The notes: generated by a model from the sequence alone, not told the origin. DNA of 64,000 nt from RYN-230 sp963723595 (GCA_963723595.1 CAVRRQ010000006.1:1674001-1738000), one strand, 5' to 3'. Shown: positions 34,653-43,276, numbered from the stretch's first letter. A program made the numbers and translations.

Positions 34653-35558
34653 TCAGGCCCAGGTTGGCGGTGTGTCTGCCTGGATGCGTTGCAGGGTGCG
34701 CCGGCCCATCTGGCTCATGGCGAGGTTGCTGTCGGCGTAGTACCAGACGGCTCCGATGGCCTGCTCGAAGGCCCAGGCCTTGCCGCGGTCCCAGTCGAGG
34801 TCATCACATCTCAGGTCGTCGCGGAGTACCTGCCGCGGGCCAGGCTCCAGCAGATGCCACGTAGCGACCAGGTCCAGTGCGGGGTCAGCCGGTCCCAGGC
34901 CGCCGACATCCAGGACCCCGGCCGGGCGCCCGCCGGATACGAGCACGTTGCCGGGAATAAGGTCACCGTGGCTCATCACGTCCCCGCGCCCGCTGTGCGG
35001 CAGTTCCCGGAAGATGTCCCGCATCCGGCGCAGCCGCGGCACGTCCAGGAGCTGGCCGCTGCGGGAGAAACAGGTTTGCATCCAGGCGTCGTGGGAGGCC
35101 AGGTCGCCTCCGCGGCCTGGCCCGCTGAACGTCCGGCCGCCCGTGCTGATGCCGTGCACCCCGCTGATGAACTCGGCGAGGTCCTGTGCGAACGCGGCGG
35201 ATCCGCCTGGGTCCTGTTCGGTGGCGGTGATACCGGGCAGCCAGGTTTGCACGAGCCACGGGAGCGGGTAGCCCGTCCCGGGTTCGCCCAGCGCCACCGG
35301 CTCGGGCGTGCGGAACCGGGTGCGCCCGGCCAGCTCGCTGGCTGCTCTGGCCTCAGCCTCCAGGTGCCGGCGCGCCGTTCCGGGATCACCGGGTTCCAGG
35401 GGGAGCCGGGCTGCGAGGTGGTCGCCGACGCGGAAGATGGCGTTGACGGTCCCCGCAGAATCTGCCGGCCTAACGGCCAGGGCCCGCCACTGGGGGAACT
35501 GCGCATCCACCAGCTCGCGCACCGTCTCGGGGGAGATGGCCAGCTGGCCGGGATGCAT
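34653..35558 (-). CDS. Aminoglycoside phosphotransferase (APH) family kinase
   Basis: A 301-residue APH-fold kinase. Recognisable parts: N-terminal PETVRELVDAQFPQW, the catalytic loop SHGDLIPGNVLVS (HGDxxxxN, with I in place of the usual H/F) and the metal-binding region GVLDVGGLGPADPALDLV, where the canonical D of the DFG-like motif is in LDVGG. ATG 35558 gives the N-terminus usual for this group (MHPGQL...); TTG 35600 would add 14 residues. APH-family members phosphorylate antibiotics or metabolites; the substrate here is unknown. Confidence 0.82.
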   Translation of the reverse strand: MHPGQLAISPETVRELVDAQFPQWRALAVRPADSAGTVNAIFRVGDHLAARLPLEPGDPGTARRHLEAEARAASELAGRTRFRTPEPVALGEPGTGYPLPWLVQTWLPGITATEQDPGGSAAFAQDLAEFISGVHGISTGGRTFSGPGRGGDLASHDAWMQTCFSRSGQLLDVPRLRRMRDIFRELPHSGRGDVMSHGDLIPGNVLVSGGRPAGVLDVGGLGPADPALDLVATWHLLEPGPRQVLRDDLRCDDLDWDRGKAWAFEQAIGAVWYYADSNLAMSQMGRRTLQRIQADTPPTWA

Positions 35559-35850
35559 GTCCACACCCGCAGCGTCCCGCGTCCCGCTCTTCAGCTGCAA
35601 CAGGCTTCAGCCGCGCCCGGGGTCCGCAGACCCGGCACGGGCATCGGCACGGGCGGCTGCTCTGCGAAGCGATCATGATGCTCACGCAACATGTGCACCG
35701 TGCGCCCGGCGCCACCGAGACAGAACCGCCCCACTGTCCAACGCTCGGTCGGCGGCAGATGAGGTTGTGACGTCCTCCAGGGTCCAGCAGTGGCGATGAC
35801 GCTCGGTCAGGGCCAACGGTACCCAGCCAAGTAGCGACAGGAAAGTCACC

Positions 35851-36747
35851 GTGTCCTCGCCAGCGGTTCAACCCGGCGTCGCAGTCACGGCTGGCTACGG
35901 AGGTTCGGGTCGCCAGCACTCCAATGGTAATATCGGGATCGTGGGTTTCTATAAGTATTTGCTCATTCCGCAGCTCATTTGGTACGGAGTTCGATCGCCC
36001 CGCGATCAGGGTTTGGCATGGGATCGATTCTGGGCGGGTATCCACCGCACCGGCGCGGACGGGGAAGTGATTTGGGATGCGGCCAGCACCGAGGAACTCG
36101 ACCGTGTACGCGATCAAGCTTTAGAGCACATGGCCCGGGACCTTCCCATAGTCAACATCGGCTGCGGCAATGGCCGGTTCTCGCGGCTGCTAGCGGGCAG
36201 CTTCCCCAAGGTGCTAGGGATCGACATTTCCGCGCACGCCGTCAGGCGGGCCGAGGAGGAGTCCGGCGAGGTGGGCAACGTCACCTACCGTGTCCTCGAC
36301 GCAAGCACGGCTGGTGCAGGCCAGAAGCTTTTCGAGGAGCTGGGCGAAGCAAATGTGTTCATGCGTGGCGTGTTCCACGTCTTCGACGCCGAGCAGCGCG
36401 AGCGAGCGGTGGCGAACCTCCGCGACATAGTCGGCCGGCGGGGCGCGGTCTACTTCGCGGAGACTAACTATGCGGGCGATCCGCTCGATCAGCTGGTGGC
36501 CCAGGGCGCAACCGTGACGGACATGCCTGAGCCGCTCCGGAATTGCATCGCGGCGGGCATTAAGCCACCCAGGCATTTCGGTGAAGTGCAGCTAGCAGCG
36601 CTGTTCCCACCCGCGTACTGGGAAACGCTCAAGAGCGGGCCGATGACTATGCACGGCGTGCCGCTCACCACGCAGGGCGACTTCGAGCCGATCCCGAGTT
36701 TCTATGCGATTGCCCGGCGGAGTGCTCCGGGTTCAGTTCGCACTTGA
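35851..36747 (+). CDS. Class I SAM-dependent methyltransferase
   Basis: A 298-residue methyltransferase. Motif I is PIVNIGCGNGRFSRLLAG (residues about 98-115), motif II region KVLGIDISAHAVRRAEE, and the later FMRGVFHVFDAEQRERAVAN replaces the usual motif IV. The first 60 residues include FYKYLLIPQLIWYGVR, a possible membrane-proximal helix. GTG 35851 has AGGAAAG 7 bases upstream. Together with the neighbouring APH-type kinase it could form a small resistance or tailoring cargo; the acceptor is unknown. Confidence 0.82.
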   Translation: MSSPAVQPGVAVTAGYGGSGRQHSNGNIGIVGFYKYLLIPQLIWYGVRSPRDQGLAWDRFWAGIHRTGADGEVIWDAASTEELDRVRDQALEHMARDLPIVNIGCGNGRFSRLLAGSFPKVLGIDISAHAVRRAEEESGEVGNVTYRVLDASTAGAGQKLFEELGEANVFMRGVFHVFDAEQRERAVANLRDIVGRRGAVYFAETNYAGDPLDQLVAQGATVTDMPEPLRNCIAAGIKPPRHFGEVQLAALFPPAYWETLKSGPMTMHGVPLTTQGDFEPIPSFYAIARRSAPGSVRT

Positions 36748-36963
36748 TCTGCCGCCGCCAGGCCGCGGTGGCGATCCAGCCGATCCGCCTGTCCTTCTTG
36801 CCGATCTGAAGCGCCGACAACCGACCGGCGGCCGGCACCCCTCGCGGCTATGTGCGCTGCGCCAGGTACGGGTCAGAAGAGTGAACTGGTCGACGTCGCG
36901 GAGGCGGGGATTTCGGTGGCGCAGGCCTCGACGGGTGGCCGAAATACGGGACAGACTGCAACC

Positions 36964-37080
36964 GTGACCGCCGAGACGGAGGAACAGCGCAGGAAGCGGG
37001 AACAGCAGCGAAGCCTGTTCGACGGCGTCGCCAGGCTGTACGATGCCTGTGCCGTGCCACAACTAGCACACTGGTTCTGA
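36964..37080 (+). pseudogene. N-terminal fragment of a second methyltransferase, cut by an IS
   Basis: From GTG 36964, ETEEQRRKREQQRSLFDGVA and RLYDA match the start of SAM methyltransferases (FDxxAxxYDxxRPGYP). The match stops at the IS left end at 37048 and the frame terminates 11 codons later inside the IS. The rest of the gene is not found to the right of the IS. Confidence 0.6.
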
Positions 37081-38217
37081 GCTGGTGTTTCTGTGCTCGT
37101 CAGGCTGCTCTTCCGTACTCGTTGATCATGCCGTGGACGACCTGTCTGCGCTTGATCCGGGCGGTTACGTTGACCGCCTGGCCGGGCTCGTGCAGCGGCG
37201 GTCTTTGTTCCCGCGACGGGTGGGGCCGATGCTCGTTGTAATGGCGCGAGTACTCGGCCAGGATCCGCCTGAGGTGGCGTTCACCGTAGATCAGGAGGTG
37301 GTTAAGGCACTCGCGCCGCAGCGTTCCCACATACCGCTCCGCGAAGGAGTTGGCGCGGGGTGACCGGACCGGCGTCTTGATGATGCACATACCATTGCCG
37401 GCGAACACCTCATCGAATACCGCCGTGAACTTGCTGTCGCGGTCGCGGATCAGGAATTCGAACTGGGCAGCACGTTCGCCGAGGTCCATGAGCAGGTTGC
37501 GGGCCTGCTGGATGGTCCACGCCCCAGTGGGGTGCGCGGTGACGCTCAGGATGTGCATCCGCCGGGTCTGGATCTCCATCACGAAGAAGACGTACAGGCG
37601 TTTCAGGGACACGGTGTCAACGTGCAAGAAGTCGCACGCGAGGATTTCGGACGCCTGGGAGGCCAGGAACTGCCGCCAAGCCGGTGACGCCTGGCATGGC
37701 GCGGGCTTGAGTCCGGTAGCGGCCAGGATCCGGCGGATCGTCCTGCGCCGATGCGGTAACCAAGACCGAGGAGTTCGCCTTGGATGCGCCGGTGCCCCCA
37801 CCGCGGGTTCTGCCTGGCCAGCCGTTGGACTAGCTCGCGGATCTCCTCCGGGATCGGCGGGCGTCCGGTGGTGTTCGGGTGGGTCCACTTGCTCTTCACC
37901 AGGCGCCGGTGCCAGGCGAGCATGGTGCCAGGTGTCACGATCCGGTGCAGCCGAAGGTGCATGGGCAGCAGTCGCGCCAAGGCGGCGATTATGGCCCGGT
38001 CGGCCCAGTCCGGCTTCGGGCGGGCGACCTGACGGCGCAGGACCGCAACCTCGTGCCGCAGCACCAAAATCTCCACGTCCTTCGAGATGCCGCTCCGCGC
38101 GAGCAGCGCCAGCCAGCCGAACAACCGGACCATGAGCAGATACACGAGGCGGAAGAGCACGAGCGCCGAGGATAGAAGGCCAGGTCAGGTCCTCTGCACG
38201 AGTTCTGGCGCGCCACA
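37048..38217 (-). mobile_element. rve-type IS (TGTG...CACA family), copy 1
   Basis: 1170 bp bounded by TGTGCCGTGCCACAACT on the left and, reverse-complemented, TGTGGCGCGCCAGAACT on the right. Similar ends occur at 45019 and 47386. No convincing target duplication was found. It interrupts the methyltransferase fragment at 36964. Confidence 0.75.
37100..38160 (-). pseudogene. rve integrase-core transposase, frameshifted
   Basis: The first part (VLFRLVYLLMVRLFGWLALL, DVEILVLRHEVAVLRRQVAR, NTTGRPPIPEEIRELVQRLA, RWGHRRIQGELLGLGYRIG) is in one frame. One base is missing at about 37742, and TIRRILAATGLKPAP, FLHVDTVSLKRLYVFFVMEI, FLIRDRDSKFTAVFDEVF and VRSPRANSFAERYVG continue in another. The catalytic DDE residues are all present across the two frames. 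The family resembles IS3/IS481-like rve transposases. Confidence 0.8.
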
Positions 38218-38262
38218 GGCTGGACATGGTGGCTGGCTCTCGCCTGTAGTAGAATCGTAGTT

Positions 38263-38547
38263 GTGAAGGTCGATGTGGACTGGACCCATGGTGCTGGGCA
38301 TATGCAGGCCAGTCACCAGGTGACGCCGGAAGAGGCGGAGGAGGCTCTCGCTGACATCGACGCGGTCTGGTTTGACCCGGATCCGCACAGCAAGTCTGGG
38401 CGCAGCGTGCGGGTGATCGGTTACAGCCACAGCCGGAACAAGATTCTGACCGTAATCGTGGTCCACCGTGAGGACGGCGGTTACTGGGGTGCCAACGGCT
38501 GGGAGTCCAACTCCTCAGACCGGCGGCGGTATGAGAGGGGCGAGTGA
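38263..38547 (+). CDS. BrnT-like toxin
   Basis: A 94-residue protein with the pattern of BrnT/RelE-like toxins: VTPEEAEEALADIDAVWFDP, SVRVIGYSHSRNKILTVIVV and the C-terminal SNSSDRRRYERG (BrnT proteins end in a similar RExxxYE segment). BrnT toxins are ribonucleases that inhibit translation. GTG 38263 lies only 8 bases after TAGAAT (38250-38255), suggesting a leaderless transcript. The stop overlaps the next gene by 4 bases (ATGA), the usual toxin-antitoxin coupling. Similarity is by eye. Confidence 0.65.
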   Translation: MKVDVDWTHGAGHMQASHQVTPEEAEEALADIDAVWFDPDPHSKSGRSVRVIGYSHSRNKILTVIVVHREDGGYWGANGWESNSSDRRRYERGE

Positions 38548-38861
38548 TGGACGCGAAGCGGGCGGTGGAGATCGCGCAGGCTGAATCGGAGGCCACACGT
38601 GAGCTGCCGCTTCCGGAGGGGACGCGGGGCGAGCGGCACGGCCGGTCAGTGGTGCAGTCGGTACGGCTGCCGGCTGAGGAGTTCGCCGAGATTGAGCGGA
38701 TCGCGGCCCAAGCGGGGGTGCCGGTCGGGGCACTGATCCGGGGATGGGTCCTGGCTGGGCTGGCCGCCGAGCGCGGAACCTCGCTGCGGGATGCGATCGA
38801 GCACCTGGCCGAAGAAGCACAGCGACTGCGCCGGCTCGCCGCCGTGAGCGAGGTGGCCTGA
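38544..38861 (+). CDS. Ribbon-helix-helix antitoxin-like protein
   Basis: A 105-residue protein. The segment VVQSVRLPAEEFAEIERIAA followed by QAGVPVGALIRGWVLAGLA has the ribbon-helix-helix pattern (beta strand, two helices) of BrnA/CopG/MetJ-type antitoxins. The N-terminus is charged and the C-terminus a short coiled helix (LAEEAQRLRRLAAV). It overlaps the BrnT-like gene by 4 bases and is the last gene before att site 6, a place where addiction modules stabilise integrated elements. Confidence 0.68.
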   Translation: MMDAKRAVEIAQAESEATRELPLPEGTRGERHGRSVVQSVRLPAEEFAEIERIAAQAGVPVGALIRGWVLAGLAAERGTSLRDAIEHLAEEAQRLRRLAAVSEVA

Positions 38862-38883
38862 GGCGTGATCGCCTGGACGAGCA

Positions 38884-38904
38884 GTACAGCACGGAAGTAC
38901 AGCA
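38884..38904 (+). repeat. Arm-type direct repeats, class C (left of att 6)
   Basis: Two copies of GTACAGCA start 13 bp apart, the second beginning 93 bp before the att 6 core, as at 8077-8097 for att 3. Confidence 0.7.
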
Positions 38905-38989
38905 ACAGGTGCGGATGCAGGAGGACGGGCAGGGATGCGGGAGAACGGTGACCTGCGGGTATGGACGCGGGTGGACGTGCTGCCGCCAG

Positions 38990-39032
38990 ATGGCATGCAA
39001 GAGGTCAGCGGTTCGAGCCCGCTTAGCTCCAC
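38990..39032 (+). other. att site 6: 3' half of tRNA-Ala(GGC)
   Basis: This is identical over 43 bp to att 1, 2 and 4. It is the right end of the 7-kb interval that starts at att 5 and, from its right flank, the left end of a further similar element whose right end was not found in the window. Confidence 0.85.
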
Positions 39033-39068
39033 TGGTCAGAAGCAAAATTCGAATAAATCGAACAGTGG

Positions 39069-39089
39069 GTACAGCAGGAAAGTACAGCA
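39069..39089 (+). repeat. Arm-type direct repeats, class C (right of att 6)
   Basis: Two GTACAGCA copies start 13 bp apart, the first 37 bp after the core, matching 32030-32050. Confidence 0.7.
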
Positions 39090-39730
39090 ACGGCGGCCCG
39101 ATGGGCCGCCGTACGTGTGTTCGGACCGAATCTCTCCCCTGCTGGGGCTGCTGGCAGGGCACCGAGTTCCAGGCGCTGAATCGGCGTTGACCACCCTGTC
39201 ACCTGGGCAAATCCCTGCCTCGTCGGTCCGGTGAACCTTGCCACTTAGGCCTCATTCGGCCCGCCTGGAGGGCCGTTCGTGCCTGTGACTGTTGCCGCAT
39301 ATGCAAGTGGCCCAGCCGCTGGCTGTCCTGGCCGGCCCGGTCGGCCCCAGGAGCCGGGCCTGCCGGCCAGGGCCGCGCATTCGCTGACGGGCGGCTCGGC
39401 GCCGCGCCGATGGGTCAGTCCGGCCCTGGGCCTGCCGGTGCGCTGCGCCGCTCAGGCGCAGGGTTGCGCCGTGGCGAATCTTGCACGTCTGTCGGCGCGC
39501 TAGTGCGCCATGAGAAGGAGGCGCGGCGCGGCGCACGGGACTTGGCCGGCGCTGGCCGCGAGGTCACCCGGGGCTTCGCCCATGCCGATACCAGATCCTT
39601 GCCGCCGTCGATGGCTCGATGACGGGCGTACCGCCGCATCCGGTGCCGTGCCGGAGCCTCGCCGCGAGTCGGTAATGTGCGCGGTAATCTCAGCAGAGCT
39701 TTACATAGGCCGAGAACGACATGCAACGCC
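39090..39730 (+). repeat. Conserved non-coding element end, copy 2 (pairs with 32051-32720)
   Basis: This is homologous to the right flank of att 5 over its whole length, diverged outside short conserved blocks. The hairpin block at 39442-39476 is the best-conserved part. No open frame is conserved between copies. Confidence 0.7.
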
Positions 39731-40321
39731 AAATTTGTGCGCTCCTGGAGCTGCTCTTTTGGAAGGACGGTCGCGCAGATCTCCCGATCTGTTCTTCTCG
39801 ATCTGCGTAGGGACGGAGCAACAGAGGCTGTATTGGATGGGTAGTCTGCAAGGGCGGATATCTGTGCGCTGAACGCGAGTCGGCGCCAAGCCCCGAGCGC
39901 AGCTCGCGGGCGCGGGCGGGCGTACCGGACTTGAAAGTCGCCACTTCGGCCGCTGTCGTGCGATTAGTGAGAGCTTGTTGTGAATCGCCCCGGTGAGTCC
40001 GGAGACTCTGGAAACCCCGGGGCGGTTCAATGAGATGGCCACTGCCGCGTTCATGTGGTCCGATGCTCGTGTGTTAACGAGCATGTATGGCTGCGGTGTC
40101 GCGTAACAATGGGCGCCACGGTCTGGTCTCATGCGAGATCGTAACAACGTCCTGTCATCGGCTGCCTCCCGTCATGTGATCGGCAGGCCTCTAGACCTGT
40201 CGCACATCAGCTGGCGGACATGTGTCGTGGCTCTATTGACGGATCGCAGGGACGTACTGGAACGGTGTTCTGTCGGTGGCTCGCCGCTTAGCGTCCTGTT
40301 GGTTTGGCCGAGTGTTCTGCG
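39731..40321. other. 590 bp without a gene; contains a 49-bp mini-element
   Basis: AT-richer sequence with no supported gene. The small inverted-repeat element at 39981-40029 is listed separately. Confidence 0.5.
39981..40029. mobile_element. 49-bp inverted-repeat relic of an IS3-like element
   Basis: TGAATCGCCCCGG on the left and CCGGGGCGGTTCA on the right are inverted repeats (12 of 13 matching) only 23 bp apart, with an inner GAGTC-CGGA-GACTC hairpin. The ends look like those of IS3-type elements in actinobacteria (from memory), so this may be an internally deleted copy. It could also act as a terminator. Confidence 0.4.
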
Positions 40322-43045
40322 TCAGCTGGGGTGCTCGTCGAGGCTTTCCTGGATGCGCTGTGCGCTGGGTGATCCGATCCGCTGGTAGATGTCCAGCGCT
40401 TGCCGCAGGAGCGCAGTGCCGGCGGTGGTGTTGCCGGTCTGGAGGTGGCAGTGGGCGATGCCGGTGAGTGCGTCTGCTTCTATTTCCGGTGCGGGGATGT
40501 CACGGGCGATGGTGAGCGCTTCGGTGTAGCGTGCGATCCCTTCTTCGGGGCCGACGGTGGTGGCGTGCAGTGCGCCGATAAGGTTCAAGATCTCAGCTTC
40601 GCCCCACCTGGCGCCCAGTTCGCGGTGCATAGTGAGGGCCCGGGTGAGGGTTGTGGCGGCGGTCTGGTGATCACCGGTGAGGTACTGCACGGCGCCGAGT
40701 TCCTGGAGTGCCTCCGCCACCCAGGATTGGCTGCCAGGTTCCTGCACTAGGGCCAGCCCTCGGTTGACCGCTGTGGCCGCCGCCTGGTAGTCACCGGTCT
40801 CGCGGTGCACATTGCCGAGCCGGATCAGGGCCAGGCCTTCATACAGTGGGTCACCAAGATCGCGGGACAAGGTGGCCGCTTCGGTGAAGGAACTGACGGC
40901 CTGACCGTAATCGCCCACCCACTTCTGTGTGATGCCAACCACGGTGAGGGCCCGCGCTAGGCCGTGCTGATCACCGGCCTCACGCAGCAGGGCCAGCGCT
41001 TGGCTGTATATCTCGGTGGCGGCCCGGTAGCCGATGTCACCCTGCTGTGCGGTAGCGAGCGTGACGAGGGCGTGCGCCTCACCGGACCGGTCGCCTGCAG
41101 CGCGGGCGCTGGTGAGCGCCTCGGCCGCCGCCTCGGCCGCCGCCGGGAGGTCGTCAATTTCGTTGTGCACCGTGCCGAGAAGGTTGAGCGTCTCCACCTG
41201 GGCATCCTGGTTGCCCAGGTCGCGGTAGAGGCTGAGCGCCCGTGTAAGCGAGCTGATGGCAGCGGAGTACTGGCCGACAAGCCGGTAGATGTAACCGAGG
41301 TTGTTCAGGGCGGTGGCCTGCCCAGCGCGGTCACCCGCGGCTTGGGCGATCTCGGCTGCGGCCCGGTGCAGGGCGAGGGCTTGATCCAGGTAGCCGTGCG
41401 TGCGCAGGAAGTCGCTGAGCTGGGCGGGCAGCCACACCGCATGGACGGCCAGGCCGTGCGCTGCCGCGTAGTCCGCGCACGCCTGCAGGTTGGCCCGCTC
41501 GGTCTCGAGCCAGGCCAGTGCCTCCTTCTGGCTGGCCAGTTGCGGCACGGCTTGTGGCGTACAGGCCAAAGGGGGAATGGCCGGGGGCGGGCGCCCAGCG
41601 ATAAGCCGGTTAGCGGCGGCAGCGGCGTGCAGGTAGTAGTCCAGCAGCCGCTCCATTGCTGCGTCAGCATTAGCACGGTCGTCAGCATCGGCGAGGGCAC
41701 GGGCGTGCTCGCGGAGCAGGTCATGCAATTGGTAGCGGCCCGGTGCAGGTTCGGTCAGAAGGTGCTGGTCATACAGGTCACCGAGGCAGCCGCGGGCTGC
41801 TTGCAGACTGGTGCCTTCCAGCGCCGCTGTCGCATAAACGTCGATGCTCGCGCCCGGAACAAGGCCGAGGCGGCGGAAGATCCGCTTCTGGCCGGTGCTG
41901 AGGTCCTGGTAGGACAAGTCGAACGCAGCGGCGACGGAGACATTTTCGGCGTGCATCAGGGTGAGCCGGTCCCGGGCCTGTGACAGCTCCGCGGCCAGCT
42001 GAGCTGAGGTCCAGGTCGGATGGTGGCGCAGCTGGGCGGCGAGCATACTGATCGCCAGTGGCAGGTACCCACACAAACCGGTGATCTCGGCCGCGGCGGC
42101 GTCTCCCGCGCTCATGCCGGGTCGCACTGCCAGCCGGGCCAGCAGTTCGGCAGCCTCGTCAGGTGGCAGGGTGTCAAGGCTGATCACCGTGGCGTCCTGG
42201 AGCGCAGCCAGCCTGCGGCGGCTGGTCACCAGCACCAGGCTGCCCGCCGTGCCGGGCAACAGGGGAACCACCTGGTCGTGGCTGGCCGCGTCGTCAAGGA
42301 GCAGCAGGATCTTCTTCCCAGCCATGTGGTCCCGCCAGCGGGCCGTCCTTGCTTCTAGGCCTGGCGGGATCATCTGTGGGTTCACCCCGGCCGTCAGCAG
42401 CAAGCTGACCAGCGCCTCCGCCGGATCTACCGGCCGCTGGCCGGGAGTGTGGGCGTGCAGGGGCAGGAAGATCTGCCCGTCTGGGAAATGCTCCGCCAGC
42501 TGGTGAGCGGCGTGCACGGCCAGCGTGGTCTTGCCGATCCCCGCCATCCCATCGATCGCATGAATGCCGATAACCCCGGCGACGGCTTCCAGACCGCCAA
42601 TCTCGCCCAGCAGCCCGGCCAGCTCGGCTGCCCGGCCGGTGAAGCTCGCGGTATCACGCGGCAGCGCCCGGGGCGCCGCAGTGGTTAAGGTTGCCCGGCC
42701 ACTGCCTTGGGCGGCCAGCACCGCCTCGGCTGGGGCCCGCCCGCGGGCGGCCGCCACGAATAGCTCGCCCGTCGACCCGTCCAGGCCCAGCGCGGCGGCC
42801 AGCAGCTGGGCGGTGTCTTTATGCGCGGTGCGGTTGACGCCACGTTCCAGGTCGCTGACCGCCCGGGTGCTGATACCCGCCGCCTCGGCCAGCTCCTCCT
42901 GGGTCAGCCGCGCCTGTACCCGCAGCTGCCGCAACAGCCCCGCGAACCCCAGCCCAGCATCCCCGGCCACGGCCCATCCCCTCGCCACTCTCCCGTCGGT
43001 GACCCGGTCCCACATGGAAAGGCGTTCACCCAGCGTACGCACCAT
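40322..43045 (-). CDS. XRE-NB-ARC-TPR (STAND-type) regulator
   Basis: A 907-residue signalling ATPase. Residues about 34-90 are an XRE helix-turn-helix (LLRQLRVQARLTQEELAEAA, GISTRAVSDLERG). From about 135 there is an NB-ARC domain with P-loop IDGMAGIGKTT, KKILLLLDDA (Walker B), LVLVTSRRR and GLCGYLPLAISML (GLPLA-like). From about 560 to the end there are about ten tetratricopeptide repeats (ALNNLGYIYRLVGQYSAAIS and similar). Such proteins switch with nucleotide state and usually control nearby genes; some STAND proteins act in defence. ATG 43045 lacks a clear ribosome site; ATG 43015 would also give a complete HTH. Confidence 0.88.
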   Translation of the reverse strand: MVRTLGERLSMWDRVTDGRVARGWAVAGDAGLGFAGLLRQLRVQARLTQEELAEAAGISTRAVSDLERGVNRTAHKDTAQLLAAALGLDGSTGELFVAAARGRAPAEAVLAAQGSGRATLTTAAPRALPRDTASFTGRAAELAGLLGEIGGLEAVAGVIGIHAIDGMAGIGKTTLAVHAAHQLAEHFPDGQIFLPLHAHTPGQRPVDPAEALVSLLLTAGVNPQMIPPGLEARTARWRDHMAGKKILLLLDDAASHDQVVPLLPGTAGSLVLVTSRRRLAALQDATVISLDTLPPDEAAELLARLAVRPGMSAGDAAAAEITGLCGYLPLAISMLAAQLRHHPTWTSAQLAAELSQARDRLTLMHAENVSVAAAFDLSYQDLSTGQKRIFRRLGLVPGASIDVYATAALEGTSLQAARGCLGDLYDQHLLTEPAPGRYQLHDLLREHARALADADDRANADAAMERLLDYYLHAAAAANRLIAGRPPPAIPPLACTPQAVPQLASQKEALAWLETERANLQACADYAAAHGLAVHAVWLPAQLSDFLRTHGYLDQALALHRAAAEIAQAAGDRAGQATALNNLGYIYRLVGQYSAAISSLTRALSLYRDLGNQDAQVETLNLLGTVHNEIDDLPAAAEAAAEALTSARAAGDRSGEAHALVTLATAQQGDIGYRAATEIYSQALALLREAGDQHGLARALTVVGITQKWVGDYGQAVSSFTEAATLSRDLGDPLYEGLALIRLGNVHRETGDYQAAATAVNRGLALVQEPGSQSWVAEALQELGAVQYLTGDHQTAATTLTRALTMHRELGARWGEAEILNLIGALHATTVGPEEGIARYTEALTIARDIPAPEIEADALTGIAHCHLQTGNTTAGTALLRQALDIYQRIGSPSAQRIQESLDEHPS

Positions 43046-43276
43046 CCGCCCGTTCCGCCATCACGCTCCGGGCCCCGCGCACAGACGCGAGGCAACCCGG
43101 CCTGCGGGGCGCAGCCAGTGATTCCTGTGGCCTGTGCTGTGGGCGGTTACGCGTGGTGATCACTCTCGTTCCTGCCGACCCTGGGATCAGGCGGCGCCAA
43201 GGCCGCCACCGGCAAGAACAGCCAACGGACGCAGATGATCAGCGCCCTCACCAGACCACACAGACAGGAGGCCATC

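Noticed and set aside
31953..39032. Biosynthetic gene cluster in the 32-39 kb interval
   Set aside because: One kinase and one methyltransferase without any core biosynthetic enzyme do not make a pathway; cargo or resistance genes are the simpler reading.
40322..43045. Avs-type antiphage STAND ATPase
   Set aside because: The N-terminal XRE domain and the NB-ARC/TPR layout fit actinobacterial transcription regulators better; no nuclease or other effector domain is present.
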